Assembly (NCBI GenBank): GCA_947487385.1
Contig: CANKWU010000015.1
Span: forward strand, 1 to 47,271
Direction of reading: 5' to 3'
From: Spartobacteria bacterium
Lineage (GTDB): Bacteria > Verrucomicrobiota > Verrucomicrobiia > Chthoniobacterales > UBA6821
Length of the DNA: 47,271 nucleotides
Shown here one piece after another: positions 47,229-47,271 of the stretch. The first letter of the stretch is position 1. Every line of letters begins with the position of its first letter. The notes beneath the pieces were generated by a model. The model made no database searches. It was not told where the DNA came from and worked only from the letters and a program-made list of their open reading frames with translations. A program made the translations under genes and the position numbers.

Positions 47229-47271
47229 ATGCCTGCGACAATGACCATGGAGCTACCAGCCGATGTGCTGG
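47229..47271 (+). CDS. Possible 5' end of a small gene, cut by the window edge
   Basis: From the ATG at 47229 the frame reads MPATMTMELPADVL and runs off the end. The short (Thr-Met-Glu-Leu-Pro) opening resembles small antitoxins such as UPF0175 proteins, but 14 residues cannot establish this. Confidence 0.25.
   Translation, partial: MPATMTMELPADVL

Noticed and set aside
46928-47248. 106-residue minus-strand frame at the right end
   Set aside because: It is the translation of the GAAGATA array and the S3 element, giving a YLLSSIFYLL-type repeat product.

Overview
The window looks like a chromosomal segment of a Verrucomicrobiota-like bacterium (PVC superphylum). The evidence is four-fold. 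Tandem secreted proteins end in a PEP-CTERM sorting signal (VPEPSTYAL, a membrane segment, then RRK). One of them continues into an autotransporter-type beta-strand repeat. The ribonucleotide reductase small subunit carries Phe at the radical-tyrosine position, with all metal ligands spaced exactly as in the Chlamydia class Ic enzyme. There are also many multi-hairpin intergenic repeats. GC content is moderately high (estimated by eye) except in one sharply AT-richer block inside the restriction-modification operon.

Layout. 1-4085: three tandem PEP-CTERM-type paralogues and a secreted PstS-like binding protein, all on the minus strand with hairpins between them. 4086-8836: a repeat-rich toxin-antitoxin island holding AbrB-type VapBC, DUF433/DUF5615, HicAB plus an extra HicB-like gene, and RHH-type VapBC, with the gaps filled by dispersed repeats. 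8837-31919: mostly core genes. These are an HKD phospholipase-D-type protein, a split chromate transporter, a discoidin-containing glycosidase, nrdA-nrdB with a NrdR box, folC, accD, comF, a CPBP protease, nusG-secE-tRNA-Trp-tuf-tRNA-Thr, pdxH, a YihY/BrkB protein, der, pgsA, a squalene/phytoene synthase, ubiD and tRNA-Asp.

32156-38147: a second accessory zone. It has a three-gene hipBST kinase toxin system, a nest of broken mobile elements that left an orphan UPF0175 antitoxin beside a 40-residue toxin stub, a nucleotidyltransferase with a small upstream partner, a YbjN-like protein and hypothetical proteins. 38161-45468: a compact defence operon, 5mC methyltransferase - McrB-like AAA+ - DUF2357 PD-(D/E)XK nuclease - Vsr, with small unknown genes at both ends. 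45516-47271: a lipoprotein transpeptidase homologue whose catalytic SxxK lysine is a threonine, a small gene and another repeat cluster.

The most novel signal is an 83-86 nt element present four times (4386-4468 plus, 35625-35710 minus, 36305-36387 minus, 46966-47048 plus). It folds into four consecutive hairpins whose stems change sequence in a compensatory way, so it appears to be selected as RNA or as structured DNA. Other strong points are the co-varying low-GC 'specificity cassette' spanning the methyltransferase/McrB junction, the class Ic reductase and the degraded transpeptidase active site. No database search was possible; family assignments rest on motifs read by eye.
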